DNA of 64,000 nt, taken from NCBI GenBank assembly GCA_949358305.1, contig OX442322.1:3596001-3660000 (forward strand), read 5' to 3'. This document shows positions 10,058 to 20,523 of the stretch, in pieces. Numbering within the stretch: the stretch's first letter is position 1; each line of letters opens with the position of its first letter. The notes below the pieces were generated by a model that was not told the DNA's origin, made no database searches, and saw only the letters and a program-made list of their open reading frames with translations. Origin of the DNA: Strigamia acuminata. Taxonomy: Eukaryota > Arthropoda > Chilopoda > Geophilomorpha > Linotaeniidae. The position numbers and the translations under genes are program-made.

Positions 10058-13000
10058 CTACTCCTTTCCTACGACCTTTCCGTCTTTTATAAACGGATTA
10101 CTGCTACGAGGCCGCAGGTGATGAGTTGAGACAGGTACGATATTTTTTGTTGTTTTTTGTGTCTGTACCTCCTCATGTGTATTTCTTTTTTTATCCGTAT
10201 TTTTTGTGTTTGTTTCAGGAGTTTCTCCTGTTTCCCCCCCGACCAAAATTGGATCCGGAACGGATTCAACTATCTCGTTTACCGGAGGTGAAGGGGCGTC
10301 GAAATACTCCTCGTTGTCACTTGGCGGTGCTTTTTCCGACTCGCCAGCGAACATATCGACGATTTGGCCGTCAGTTTTGGACTTGACTTGGCCCTTGGCC
10401 CACATTTCTTGCGGGAATTCCGGAATGTACGGAGTTAACTCTCGTACTTGTATCGATTTATGCTCGGTATTGTCCTCGAGCTTACGTAATTTATACGCGT
10501 TACCGCCATGCTTGCCGATGATCACATACGGACCGTCTCTTTTGTCGGCCAAGCTGGCGGTGATTCCTCTCGCTGCATTTGAGAGGGTGTGTGCATCTTT
10601 CCACACCAAATCATTGATCTCGAAATTCACGAATTTTCCACCGCTTTTATCTTGTAAAATGCGGTCGCGCATGTTAAAAATGTGCGCCATCATATGCTTG
10701 TATGTGTTCGAAATTGTTTGCTCCAATTTATACACATACTCATGTGGTTTCTCTGGGTCCACCACATTTACCGACTCTGCCACTCGTGGGTCCCAAGGCA
10801 CTCGTAGCTCTCGGGCGAAGTTGAGGTAGGCCGGAGAAAAATCTCTCGTCCTCGAGACTGTTGTTCGTATGCTGAACGCGATCTCCCTCAAGTATTCATC
10901 CCACCTATTGTGGATGTCAGTGAATATACTTAATGCATATTTGATATCCCTGTTGAGTCGCTCAACGGGATTTGTTCTAGGATTGTAGGTCGAAGTATGT
11001 GACGCCACAATCCCGAATTTTTTACAAAACTTACCCCAAATTTTCGAGATAAATTGGCGTCCGTTATCGGATATTATTTTACGTGGAAATCCGTAACGTA
11101 ACGCTACGTCGTAGATACATTCAACGATTTTTTCTGCTGAAGGTCTAGCGACGGCGTACAACTCGGGCCAACGAGTTGCTACGTCCATTATAACGATAAT
11201 GTACGCATTTTTATTTCCCGTAACGGGTTTTGGGCCCATCACATCGACACTTAAACAATCAAAAGGCGCGTAAGGCCCTAAGAAAATAGTTTCGAATGGT
11301 GATTTACTCCTCGGCTTGCACGCTTGACATCGCTGACATTGGTGGACAAAAAGAGCAATATCTTTTTTCATCCCTGTCCAGTGAAAAAGCTGTGTAGCAC
11401 GATAGAGTGTTCTGCTTACTCCCGCATGGCTCGCAAGCGGGTGCAAGTGTAACAACCACAGCACGCGACCGATTAAGGAAGCAGGTATTACTACCTTTAC
11501 TGCGGTGTCCGATTCACTCAAGTCATCTTGGTGATTTGGGTGATGTTTCACCAAAAGGCCGTCATCCAATAGGTAATCTATGGATTCGTGTGCATAACGA
11601 CGCTTCTGCCTTCTGGTTAAGTTGGGCGGATATTTTCCTGTCAGTACGAATCTAGCTCTATCCTGACATTTTTTGTCTAATTTTTGTTGCACAATTATTT
11701 CCTCCCTTGTCGGGGGATTGCTTTGCATCTGCTTGCCGACATGCGCGTGGAAGGCGCTTAGAAGCGGGTCATTTATTCTCCGCTCTAGCTTAAATTCCTT
11801 TTTTGCGTTTGGGTAATTGTCAGCAGCTGGTTGGTATAATCGCGTCCAGAATCCACAGAATTTTACATCTGCCGGAGACGCGGTAGGAATTTCATTCATT
11901 TTCCTTAAATCCCAACGGTGACAACTCGTAGGGCAATAAATGATGCGGGAGTCATCCTCGCCATCATCGTCAGCGTCGATAGGATCTGACACTGGTGCCC
12001 GTGACAGAGCGTCAGCCACGACGTTATATTTGCCGGGCTTGTATTGAATGGTCAAGTCGCATGCCATCAGTTCTAACTGCCATCTGGCTAGTCGACCGGC
12101 TGGCTCCTTTAATTTCATCAGCCATTGTAACGCTTGATGATCTGTGTGGACTACAAATTTGGTATATTCGAGATAATCTCTGAATTTCCTTATAGCCCAC
12201 ACAACTGCTAAACACTCCAACTCTGTGGCGTTGTAATTTTTTTCAGCGCCTTGGAGTTTGCGACTTATAAACATGCACGGCAGGTCTTGTTCGACTCCGT
12301 CGCGCACGTGTGTTTGGAGCAATGCTGCTCCCAACCCAACTCTGCTGGCGTCCGTATGTAATATGAACGGCCGGTTTAAGTCGGGTAGAGGCATTACGCC
12401 GACTTCCGTCAGCATCCTCTTTATCGCATTAAATGCGATGTTGCACTCATTTGACCATACAAATTCGTTTTCATTCTTCAGGAGGTCGGTAACTGGGGCT
12501 GCCACTTCAGCTAGACCCGGTAGCAACCTGCCGAAGAAGTTTATCATTCCCATAAACCGTTGGACACCTTTAACGTCCTCGGGTGGTGGAAAACGATTAA
12601 TCGCATCGATTTTTTCGGGGCCAATAGCTAAACCATTGACTCCAATGCGATAACCCAGGAAGGCAAGCTCCTTTCGACAGAACTTGCTCTTTCCCGGGTG
12701 AACGTGTAACCCAGCTTTTGCCAGCCGGGTGAGCACTTGGTCGATGTGCTCAATGTGCTCTTCGAATGTTTTAGAGGCAATAACTATGTCATCTAGGTAT
12801 GCCCACACAAACTGATGCAGGATATCACCCAATACGCTTTCGATTAGTCTCTGAAAGGTACTGGGAGCATTCACTAAACCAAACGGCATGACGTTGAACA
12901 TCAACCGTCCAATTGGCGAGTAAAATGCTGTTTTTAGCTTATCCTCTGGCCTCATCTCAACTTGCCAGTATCCCTTCGACAGATCCATCGTCGTAACCCT

Positions 13001-14128
13001 AGAAAAGGGGCTAAGCTCTCTCAAAATGGATTCGATCGACGGCATCTGTATGGGATCTATCTCCGTCACCGCGTTTAATGGGCGGTAATCAATGCATAGG
13101 CGTGGGTCCGAGCCCGGGCGCATCACGAGCACAACTCGCGTCGCGTATTCTCCCTGGGCCTCGGAGACAATGCCACTGTCTAGCATTTCTTGGCACATTT
13201 TTTGCACTATTTCACGTTTTTGCGGGTTCATTCCCTTATACGCAACTCGTATAGGTTTATTATCCGTCAATTTAATTTCGTGAATAGCCCTATTCGTTTG
13301 GCCCGGTTTTTTCGACAGGATCCCCTCATATTTAAGTAGGACCCTTCGTAGGGCTGCCGCTTCGTTTAATTCTAAAGCGGCGTCGGCGACAAGCGTTTCC
13401 ACTACATTGTCCCGCTGCAATTCTGTTACGAATGCTTTAAAATCGTAGTCTTGAACGAATTTCTTTAGGCCTTTTTCCCACTGTGTCTTGTCGGCCGCTT
13501 CTTTGATAAGAGCTGGTGGCACGACAATTGCGGGTCTTTCTCTATCATTTCTGATATAATTCCAAGATTTCGTTATTGGATTTGGTTGTATTTCCATTGA
13601 CGCCATGAGGTCCAAACCCAACAGAAAAATTCTGTCGCACGTGGGCAGGACCAGGAAAGGGTGTTGTTCTACCCCTCCGAGCCACTCCATGGTCAATAAT
13701 ATAACTCCTTTTGGACGCGCCATTCCGTTGGCGGTTTTTAGACGTACATTTTTGTTAACGCCTTTGATTTTATCGGTGAGACCCAATGATGCTACTATGT
13801 CTTCGGAAACGAACGAGCGATCTGCTCCCGAGTCTAATAGTCCCATAATTTTTTCGCGTTCTATCGTCATGGGCAGCATACATAGGCGGCTGGTGTAATC
13901 GACCGCCACGTTGCACATGAAAACACGAAATTCTTCTGTGTCTTCGACTACTTGAGGTAATTCTTCAAGCAGTAGGTTCGGTTCTTCCGCCTCAGCCTCA
14001 GCGTTTGCGGTAATTACCTGCAAAGCGTTGTTGGCCCTGTCTTGAATTTGGGCGTTAGCTATGTCACTACCCATTTCTTTGACTGGTGGCGGTTTGTCGA
14101 ACCCTTTGTTAAACCCCTTCTTCTTCAT
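10058..14128 (-). CDS. pol: Gypsy-A Pol polyprotein (PR-RT-RH-IN)
   Basis: 1356 residues counted from the first ATG; the frame is open further upstream to the slippery sites at 14179-14197, so it is probably made as Gag-Pol. Motifs in order: aspartic protease LLDSGADRSF, RT LCIDYRPLNAV and the catalytic YLDD, RNase H FILHTDASRVGLGAALLQ with TDHQALQWL, integrase zinc finger (HPLASHAG, then CQRCQAC), integrase core D,D,E (LSVDVMGP; IISDNGRQF; NPVERLNRDIK), and a GPY/F-like module DGPYVIIGKHGGNAYKL. No chromodomain was seen. The acidic C-terminal tail has no recognised domain. It is very close to Gypsy-B Pol. Confidence 0.96.
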   Translation of the reverse strand: MKKKGFNKGFDKPPPVKEMGSDIANAQIQDRANNALQVITANAEAEAEEPNLLLEELPQVVEDTEEFRVFMCNVAVDYTSRLCMLPMTIEREKIMGLLDSGADRSFVSEDIVASLGLTDKIKGVNKNVRLKTANGMARPKGVILLTMEWLGGVEQHPFLVLPTCDRIFLLGLDLMASMEIQPNPITKSWNYIRNDRERPAIVVPPALIKEAADKTQWEKGLKKFVQDYDFKAFVTELQRDNVVETLVADAALELNEAAALRRVLLKYEGILSKKPGQTNRAIHEIKLTDNKPIRVAYKGMNPQKREIVQKMCQEMLDSGIVSEAQGEYATRVVLVMRPGSDPRLCIDYRPLNAVTEIDPIQMPSIESILRELSPFSRVTTMDLSKGYWQVEMRPEDKLKTAFYSPIGRLMFNVMPFGLVNAPSTFQRLIESVLGDILHQFVWAYLDDIVIASKTFEEHIEHIDQVLTRLAKAGLHVHPGKSKFCRKELAFLGYRIGVNGLAIGPEKIDAINRFPPPEDVKGVQRFMGMINFFGRLLPGLAEVAAPVTDLLKNENEFVWSNECNIAFNAIKRMLTEVGVMPLPDLNRPFILHTDASRVGLGAALLQTHVRDGVEQDLPCMFISRKLQGAEKNYNATELECLAVVWAIRKFRDYLEYTKFVVHTDHQALQWLMKLKEPAGRLARWQLELMACDLTIQYKPGKYNVVADALSRAPVSDPIDADDDGEDDSRIIYCPTSCHRWDLRKMNEIPTASPADVKFCGFWTRLYQPAADNYPNAKKEFKLERRINDPLLSAFHAHVGKQMQSNPPTREEIIVQQKLDKKCQDRARFVLTGKYPPNLTRRQKRRYAHESIDYLLDDGLLVKHHPNHQDDLSESDTAVKVVIPASLIGRVLWLLHLHPLASHAGVSRTLYRATQLFHWTGMKKDIALFVHQCQRCQACKPRSKSPFETIFLGPYAPFDCLSVDVMGPKPVTGNKNAYIIVIMDVATRWPELYAVARPSAEKIVECIYDVALRYGFPRKIISDNGRQFISKIWGKFCKKFGIVASHTSTYNPRTNPVERLNRDIKYALSIFTDIHNRWDEYLREIAFSIRTTVSRTRDFSPAYLNFARELRVPWDPRVAESVNVVDPEKPHEYVYKLEQTISNTYKHMMAHIFNMRDRILQDKSGGKFVNFEINDLVWKDAHTLSNAARGITASLADKRDGPYVIIGKHGGNAYKLRKLEDNTEHKSIQVRELTPYIPEFPQEMWAKGQVKSKTDGQIVDMFAGESEKAPPSDNEEYFDAPSPPVNEIVESVPDPILVGGETGETPETNTKNTDKKRNTHEEVQTQKTTKNIVPVSTHHLRPRSSNPFIKDGKVVGKE

Positions 14129-14133
14129 GAATG

Positions 14134-14197
14134 GCGCAGACGGTCGAGAAGTTATTTCTTCGCCGCCTGCGCTGACTCGTTTTTTGACTCGTTTTTT
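14134..14197 (-). promoter_or_regulatory. Gypsy-A -1 frameshift signal
   Basis: In the last codons of gag two in-phase A AAA AAC heptamers occur (14197-14191 and 14185-14179, minus strand). After the second there is a 6-nt spacer, then GCGCAG (14172-14167), 27 nt, and the complement CTGCGC (14139-14134). The -1 frame is open from either heptamer into pol. The 27-nt loop includes a GAAG/CTTC pair. Gypsy-B has the same heptamer, spacer, stem and loop length. Confidence 0.85.
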
Positions 14198-17100
14198 GCC
14201 ATGGCGAGTTTAATCTCTGCCATCTGCTTCATTATCGCGTCAAACTTAGCGTCTTCTTTCGCTGTTCTTGGGCACTCATTGGAGTAGTGGCCCGGTTGGT
14301 TACACTTGAAACAGCGAATATTTGATTTGTCTCTTGGGGCTTCAGTCGATTTTTTCTTTTCAGGGTCTGTTTTCGACGGTGGCGTGTAATTTTTCCGAAA
14401 ATACTTCGGAATTCGGCCGGCATTTGGTTTTAACCTGGCGCGAAATTCTTCTACCGCTCTATCTCGATGGATGAGATGTACTAGCGGTCCTTCTTCATCG
14501 CAACCCGTTGATAGAGTGTCGCGATAACTTCGTATTTCTTCGTCCGTCGAATAGTCGTCTTTTTCTTCTTTTTCGTCTGATTTTCCGACATTTTGTTCGG
14601 CTTCCTCCTCCTCCTTGACCTCCTCCAGTGTCGCTTGCATGGCTGACGCTGTCGGTGCCTTTTTAGGGGCGGCCAAAGGGTTGGAAGGCAGCGTGGATGT
14701 CAGTTTATTTTTTATTTGCAAACCAACGCTAGCTTCTGCCAGCTCCATTATACCGCTAAGATATTCAGTAGGGCGCATAATCTTATCTGTCGCCCCATAT
14801 CTTTCCGCACTCAACTTGAGACGGTTTGCGGTCGCTGCTTTCTCCGCTTCTGGTAAAGCGGAATAATATCTCTTCTCGATATCTATCGTGTTCTCGAACA
14901 GGAAGGCGCTCATTTCCTCGTAGCTACCTCCTGTCGGTGCCCTTTCTTCAAGTAGCACCCTTTGCGAGTATTCCGACAAACCGCCGAGAAAGAAAAGGTT
15001 GAATCCCGTGGCATGAAATTCCATCGGGGCCTTTTCGAACAACAATCTGGCGCGAATGTCGTAATCCATTATGGTTTCACCAGGCATCTGGCGAAGACCT
15101 CGCATCTTTCGGCTCACCTCCTCGGGTGTTTCGCCGTAGCGCAGGTCGAATCTCATTAAAAAGTCGTCCCAATTGACGCCTTTCAATCCTTGGTACCACT
15201 CACGTGCCGAACCTGTCATTAGCTCGACAATACCGTGGGTGAGCATGTCTCCTACGGTGGCTTTAGTGGCAGTCTTAATTCGAATTACTTCGTCAAGGAA
15301 GCGATCTCCCGCTTTCCATGACCCGTCGAAACGGTTCTGAATATAAAATTGCCACCTAATATTCCCGGTGACACTCATTGTATCACGCCGGGAGACAGCA
15401 TATTTTTTCTTTACGCGGTCGCCAGTACTACGATTACGATCGTTTCGTTTGCTCAGATCGATTCCCTCGGCTTTTAACGAGCCAAGCAGGGCTCTTCCAA
15501 GCTCTCCCATCGTATACTGTCGACCCGTCGAATCGGTAAACGCGCTTTGTCGGGGAAGGTCCTGAAACTCCTCCCGTCGGTGGTCGCTATTTTCCGATCG
15601 ACGTCGTTTCTCTCTATCGCGCGGAGAGTTGGATCTCTTCCGGCGATTACTTGATTTATCATTTCGTCTGTCGTCGTTGGACGTGGGGTCGGAGCTGGGG
15701 TCGGGAGACGGTGAGCGGCGTGGCGGGTTGCGCCGTGAAGAGTTTGACTCTTTCCGGCCCCTACGACGGTCGTCACGTTCCCTTTCCCTGCGTTCATCGC
15801 GTTCTCTTTCCCTTCGTCTCTCTTCGGAACCTCTCTCCGAATCGTGATGACTGGGCGCATTCGACTCCAGTTCATCCGATGACGAATCACTGTTCCCGTA
15901 GTGATACTGTTGCTGTCCTCTTTCGCGTTGACGTTCCTCTCGTGATGATGTGCGGTCTTCGGAATGTTTTCTCGAAGGTCCGTCGTCTTTGAGGATGGGC
16001 ACCGACTGTGGCCAGTCGCTACCCCGCGGGTCGTCACGTTGTCGGCTCGTGTGAGTCCGTTCTTCGTTACGACGCGCGTTGTTCGCATTTATTAATCGGT
16101 TGATAGCGTTGTTAGTATTATCGTCTAACGCCATCATGCGAGGTCGAACGCGTTGTTCGGTCGATACTTCCCGTTTGCGTGGAGTGACTGGCACTTCCTT
16201 TTTTCGCTCGGGTTTGGGGCTGACCTTCGGCGTGCGCTTCGGGTCGCCTTCGACGCTCTCGTCGGACAATTCGGACGAGCTAACTTCTGGCTTGCGAACG
16301 GATTTTGGTTTGTCTCGTTGCAGCCTAGCCATGAAAGCTTGTTCAGCTTCTTGCTGAGAATGGAATGCATAACGATGTGCATGTAAGGCTCGATCAACTA
16401 TTTCGACCTCTTCTGGAGTGGTCGGAACGCGCTGGGATTTACCGTACTCGAGAGCTCGCGCTTCTCTTTCCGCCAGCTTCCGCTTTCTCTCGCGGATGGC
16501 TTGCCGGGCCTCATTCTCGGCATCCGCTTCGAATTGAGCGGAATCTACCATTTGTTGAGCGTATGCGCCTTCAACAACGGTGATTTCTGGGGATAACCTG
16601 TGCGCTCTTAAAGCTGCACGTACGATTTGTAATGTTTCGTACACAGTTATTTTTCCCGTTGGCAGAGTGTATCGTACACCTTCTGCCTGTGCCAACTGCA
16701 TCGTGTCAACCAATGTGGCCGAGACGCTGTAAGGCTGGCTCGGAACACGCTCAGTTTTTGACGCATTGGACTTGTGTCCTTCAGACCTGACCGAAGCTGG
16801 GCGGCTTTGCGTAATTGGCGTGTTTAGTGCTGAATTAGCTGTCGTATTTGAGGCCGTCTTTTGTATCGGAGACGCCGCTTTCGGACTGCCCACCTCGGTG
16901 TCGTGCGTTAGACGAGGCGATGGGTTACGGGATAAAACCTCGTTTCCGCTCGTCTCGCCGTCACGGTTAGAACGCGGCAGTTTGGAGTGAGATTGCTCTT
17001 CACCCCGCTCTGTCTCGTCCAATCGCTGCCTCGTCTCGGAACGAGACGGGTGCGATGCCTCTGATGCGCTTCTGCGATCGGGTTTAGGCTTGCGCCGTTT

Positions 17101-17232
17101 TTGCCTCGCTTCGTGCGCTGAGGCTTTGGGTAAGGGACCTCCAGATCGCAAATGATAATCGACGCCTTTACGGCTACCGGCTCTCTTGTTTGCGTCGGAG
17201 TCGGAATCCGTTACTCGGATATTGTCTGCCAT
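14152..17232 (-). CDS. gag: Gypsy-A Gag
   Basis: 1026 residues from ATG 17232. An upstream in-frame ATG at 17259 is closer to the LTR, but Gypsy-B Gag aligns from the later start (shared DYHLRS). The N-terminal 500 or so residues are charged, with Arg/Ser/Glu-rich low complexity. Then comes a capsid-like Retrotrans_gag region (FYIQNRFDGSWKAGDRFLDE, EWYQGLKGVNWDDFLMRFD). A single CCHC knuckle CFKCNQPGHYSNEC lies near the C-terminus, with the Lys/Asn/Ser tail that encodes the slippery sites. It is about twice the length of common gypsy Gag proteins. Confidence 0.92.
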   Translation of the reverse strand: MADNIRVTDSDSDANKRAGSRKGVDYHLRSGGPLPKASAHEARQKRRKPKPDRRSASEASHPSRSETRQRLDETERGEEQSHSKLPRSNRDGETSGNEVLSRNPSPRLTHDTEVGSPKAASPIQKTASNTTANSALNTPITQSRPASVRSEGHKSNASKTERVPSQPYSVSATLVDTMQLAQAEGVRYTLPTGKITVYETLQIVRAALRAHRLSPEITVVEGAYAQQMVDSAQFEADAENEARQAIRERKRKLAEREARALEYGKSQRVPTTPEEVEIVDRALHAHRYAFHSQQEAEQAFMARLQRDKPKSVRKPEVSSSELSDESVEGDPKRTPKVSPKPERKKEVPVTPRKREVSTEQRVRPRMMALDDNTNNAINRLINANNARRNEERTHTSRQRDDPRGSDWPQSVPILKDDGPSRKHSEDRTSSREERQRERGQQQYHYGNSDSSSDELESNAPSHHDSERGSEERRRERERDERRERERDDRRRGRKESNSSRRNPPRRSPSPDPSSDPTSNDDRRNDKSSNRRKRSNSPRDREKRRRSENSDHRREEFQDLPRQSAFTDSTGRQYTMGELGRALLGSLKAEGIDLSKRNDRNRSTGDRVKKKYAVSRRDTMSVTGNIRWQFYIQNRFDGSWKAGDRFLDEVIRIKTATKATVGDMLTHGIVELMTGSAREWYQGLKGVNWDDFLMRFDLRYGETPEEVSRKMRGLRQMPGETIMDYDIRARLLFEKAPMEFHATGFNLFFLGGLSEYSQRVLLEERAPTGGSYEEMSAFLFENTIDIEKRYYSALPEAEKAATANRLKLSAERYGATDKIMRPTEYLSGIMELAEASVGLQIKNKLTSTLPSNPLAAPKKAPTASAMQATLEEVKEEEEAEQNVGKSDEKEEKDDYSTDEEIRSYRDTLSTGCDEEGPLVHLIHRDRAVEEFRARLKPNAGRIPKYFRKNYTPPSKTDPEKKKSTEAPRDKSNIRCFKCNQPGHYSNECPRTAKEDAKFDAIMKQMAEIKLAMAKNESKNESAQAAKK

Positions 17233-17283
17233 TTTTTTGGGTATGAAAAATGATCTCAAGTTCTATTCGAGTCGTTTAAATCG

Positions 17284-17301
17284 ATCCCGGACAGGCCCCC
17301 A
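17284..17301 (-). promoter_or_regulatory. Gypsy-A primer-binding site, tRNA-Pro-like
   Basis: On the minus strand TGGGGGCCTGTCCGGGAT, two bases after the 5' LTR. It matches the complement of the animal tRNA-Pro 3' end at 16 of 18 positions as I recall that tRNA. Gypsy-B and Gypsy-C have close variants at the same 2-nt spacing. Confidence 0.7.
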
Positions 17302-17303
17302 CG

Positions 17304-18286
17304 TGTCGCGCTCACTCTCTGTCTGTCGCTAACTCGTGGTATGAGTCACTTACTAATCTCGTAACACCGCTTTACTCAAGCGGTTACCCAAATAATGTGA
17401 AACGGCAAACAATGTAAAATGGTAAATATAATAAATGTATTTATTATATGGGAATGTACAGGTAAAAGGATAAAATGTATAAAGGAATAAAGGTAAAAGG
17501 TAAGGTGTATGAAGTTGGCGGGAAACTGGTCGAGGTCGTCCTTTGTTGGCGCTCTGGATCCAAGATGGCGTCCGCGTGGCAACGTGGTGTCGTCTTGGGC
17601 CGGCGTGGCAATGAATGGCGTCCTCGTCTCACGTTTCTCGTTCGGTCCTTCGGGCTCACGCTGGTCGGGCGCGAGTGAATGCCTAGTTAAAGGGCTTACT
17701 TCTGGTCTGTTGTCTAGGTTTAGGGTTTTGTGTAGGTGTCCGGCGATCACACAGCGGCGGACGCTTGGTGGTTCCCGGCGATACACACAGCGGCGGGAAC
17801 GCAATTTAGGCTTGTGCGACCGTTTGTCTGCACAACTCGCTAAATTGGAGTAGGTTTACTATTTCTAGCTGGCTTGCTAAAATAGTGTGGTAATCTTGTT
17901 TCGCAGGTTACTCTGCGGAGGTTAACACAAATCAATCGTACTCACGTTGAAAGTCCCTTGTCCTAGGTCACTCCTGAAGTCTTTGTACTTAGGCTTGATC
18001 GTTTTAGGACGTTTGGCTTTTACGTGTATCTTGGTTGATTTTTGTGTTGGTTCTGCCCGCTCAGTGCAAGGCGAATTCCTTTGCACAAAGCGGGGGGTGA
18101 CAGGTGACTAAAGCCACCCAATGGTGGAGAAGACGAATCTCCCCCACTCCCCCAGGGCAGACGCCCGTCCATTGACTGGATGTCAATGCTCTGAGGGAAG
18201 GGAGGCGCGCGTGCGACTCCCCTTCTTTACCCGTATGTAGGCCACGAGAGAAACTCTTCGTGCCCCACCCCAGTCGGGTCACCACA
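17304..18286 (-). repeat. Gypsy-A 5' LTR
   Basis: 983 bp, same ends as 4783-5781 and lacking 16 bases relative to it (after the GCGGGAACGC string near 17801). The following ACTA at 18287-18290 is the target duplication. Confidence 0.95.
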
Positions 18287-18957
18287 ACTACATGCACACT
18301 GTTTTCAATGTTAATGTAATCATCTGAAGACAATTTAGAGTGAGGTGATCGCGAACGTGATCTAAAATTATTTTGCAAAACACTACGATCACGCACATGA
18401 TTAGTAATTCGTACGTTCTTGTTTGTTACATTTGTAACTACATCTTGAGTATTATTCAAAGATGGTTCAGGTGAAAGAAAACGTCTACAAGCCCAGGCGG
18501 GATTAAGATCTGTTTTCTGTTGATACCAACTAATTGGTGTCAAAAGGGAGGAATCGGGATCATTTGGTCCACGATTAACTGGAAAATGGGATCTAGAACT
18601 AGATCGTACAGAAGGATGTCGATTCGTATTAATAAAATCAAATACTTCGACAATTGATCGGAATTGGTTTGGATCCAAACCATGATCAGTACAAAATAAT
18701 AATCCTACCGGACCTAAATGTGATCCATCCAATGGGTGATTCGCTTCCACATGAGAATTTGGTTCAGTCTGAACCAAGTTAGGATCTATAATTCTGATCG
18801 GTTCCATTGTTTCATTCGAAACACCATTACCGACCACGTGGTTTACCATTTCTTCCGCTCCGTTACGAGTGAACACAAACCCGGTCATATTAATTCCACC
18901 GGTCAAACAAGTTCTTTCCTTACCGCGTGTTTTCATCGAATGCTGGTTACTAGTCAT
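18287..18957 (-). CDS. TR-GAG Gag, N-terminal part (part 1 of 2)
   Basis: Starts at ATG 18957, right after a TTTTATTTTTCAATTTTAG stretch that looks like a 3' splice site, so the long leader may be spliced out. About 223 residues, with a Ser/Arg-rich patch (SVRSSSRSHF; NNFRSRSRSPHSK). The apparent continuation leftward into 18061-18286 is Gypsy-A LTR. The frame really resumes at 4778. No assigned domain lies in this half. Confidence 0.75.
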
Positions 18958-20491
18958 AACTAAAATTGAAAAATAAAATTTCCGAAGTCTGAGAGATAAC
19001 GATGAAGTCGTAACGTTCAGAAAGGTTGCAAACGAAGCAGTGGTTACACTATTTCGAATGGAAGTATGGGTACTTCGATACACCTCTCTGATTGGTTGAT
19101 TGTCAAACGTCAGTCTCGCGAGACTCTAATCTCATCGGAGATTGGTGGAAATCACTATTTTCGGGGAACCTTAATCTTGTCAGATTTTTTGGAGTTATGA
19201 CGTAGTCACAAAATAAAAAGTGATTTCTAACCACTTTTGTATTTTATCAGACTCTAATTATAAAGCCAAATAAAGTTTTAACTAAAACTTACTAACTTGA
19301 TTTTTACTAAATCTAGTAATTTTTTTACTTTTTATCCCATAAAAGCACGTTGAATCATTTGATTCGGTAGCTTTACGGCAAGTAACGAGGAATTTCGAAC
19401 GCAATTCCGTGAAAAAAGTGAAGGAATGCACATTTTTTAATGTATTTGTCTCTGTTAAGGCGGTATACAAGGTTTCTTGGTTCTCCTCCCCCTCCGTTTC
19501 TTCAGAATATTCTTTAGAATCTTCTGAAAAACTGGATTCGAACATTATTTAAATATTCTGACATTATTAGGCATAAATAATTATATGCTTTCTAGTTTAT
19601 TCAAACTTTCAAACAAGATTAGGTATTTATACCTAACCGATCGTTTTGACGTTGTCTACGAATTCTTTCGATGGACGTCATGTCGTTTTTCTACGTGTTC
19701 GATTGAAACTACGGTAAATCGATGAATTGGGGGCGGACACGAACGTATCAAAGTCAGCTTAATCTTCATCCCCCGGTGGTAAAATTTTAAACTTTACCAC
19801 GTGGTAAATTTAATATTTCACCGTAAAATCCATTTTTTCAAATGAAAAAAAATTGTAATGGAAAGTTCCTTATTTACGTTGTAAATATCCTGGAAATTTC
19901 ATCCTTTATTTCGAGAATGAAGAATAAAGTTTTATTCCTTTTCTACACCAAAATCGTTCGATTTTGCAATTCGCAAAATTTACTATTTTCTTTAGAAAAT
20001 AAGAATTCAAAGAATGCAACGTTCTTTCTTGTAATGTTAATTACAAGATTAATGTAAACATGATTAAAATTTGGATAAATTTCAACTGAAATTTTTCCAG
20101 TTAATCGTACCATTCGATTTATTTTAATAAACCGAAATAAATATTACTCTTATTTTTAGGTAAATCCAGATTTATTTAGTCAAATAAACCGAATTCACGA
20201 TGATTGAATTGTTAGGCAACAATTCAGGAAAGTACGCCTGGAAACCTGGCGGCTTCTCGGTAAAACTCCGCGATTCTGTTGCTAGGCAACACAGCTGCGA
20301 AAATGGCTTCGCCGGAATTGAACATTTGAACGATCTTCAATTCCTTTTAAAATTCGGATTTCAACATTTTAAAATCAGGGTTTGATTGTACAATACAAAT
20401 GTAAAGATAATCAGGTATGTGTCTATTTTGTAAATAAACCTTTAACACGAATGAACCTATTCTTTCAATTTTACCAACTTGTCTTGTTTTT

Positions 20492-20523
<32 letters not shown>

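Larger units (their letters stand above)
4783..18286 (-). mobile_element. Gypsy-A, complete Ty3/gypsy retrotransposon with a third gene
   Basis: 13.5 kb, minus strand, target duplication ACTA at 4779-4782 and 18287-18290, inserted in the TR-GAG gag gene. Order in the transcript: 5' LTR 17304-18286, primer site, gag, pol (-1 frame), two-exon ORF3, polypurine tract, 3' LTR 4783-5781. Every ORF is open and the LTRs differ essentially by one 16-bp indel, so it is recent and may be intact. It is the sister family of Gypsy-B. Confidence 0.95.

Noticed and set aside
20493-20522. Run of about 30 A as the tail of a processed retrogene or non-LTR element
   Set aside because: No target duplication, ORF or transcript-like sequence precedes it. 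It sits within the repeated leader of TR-GAG and looks like a simple mononucleotide expansion.
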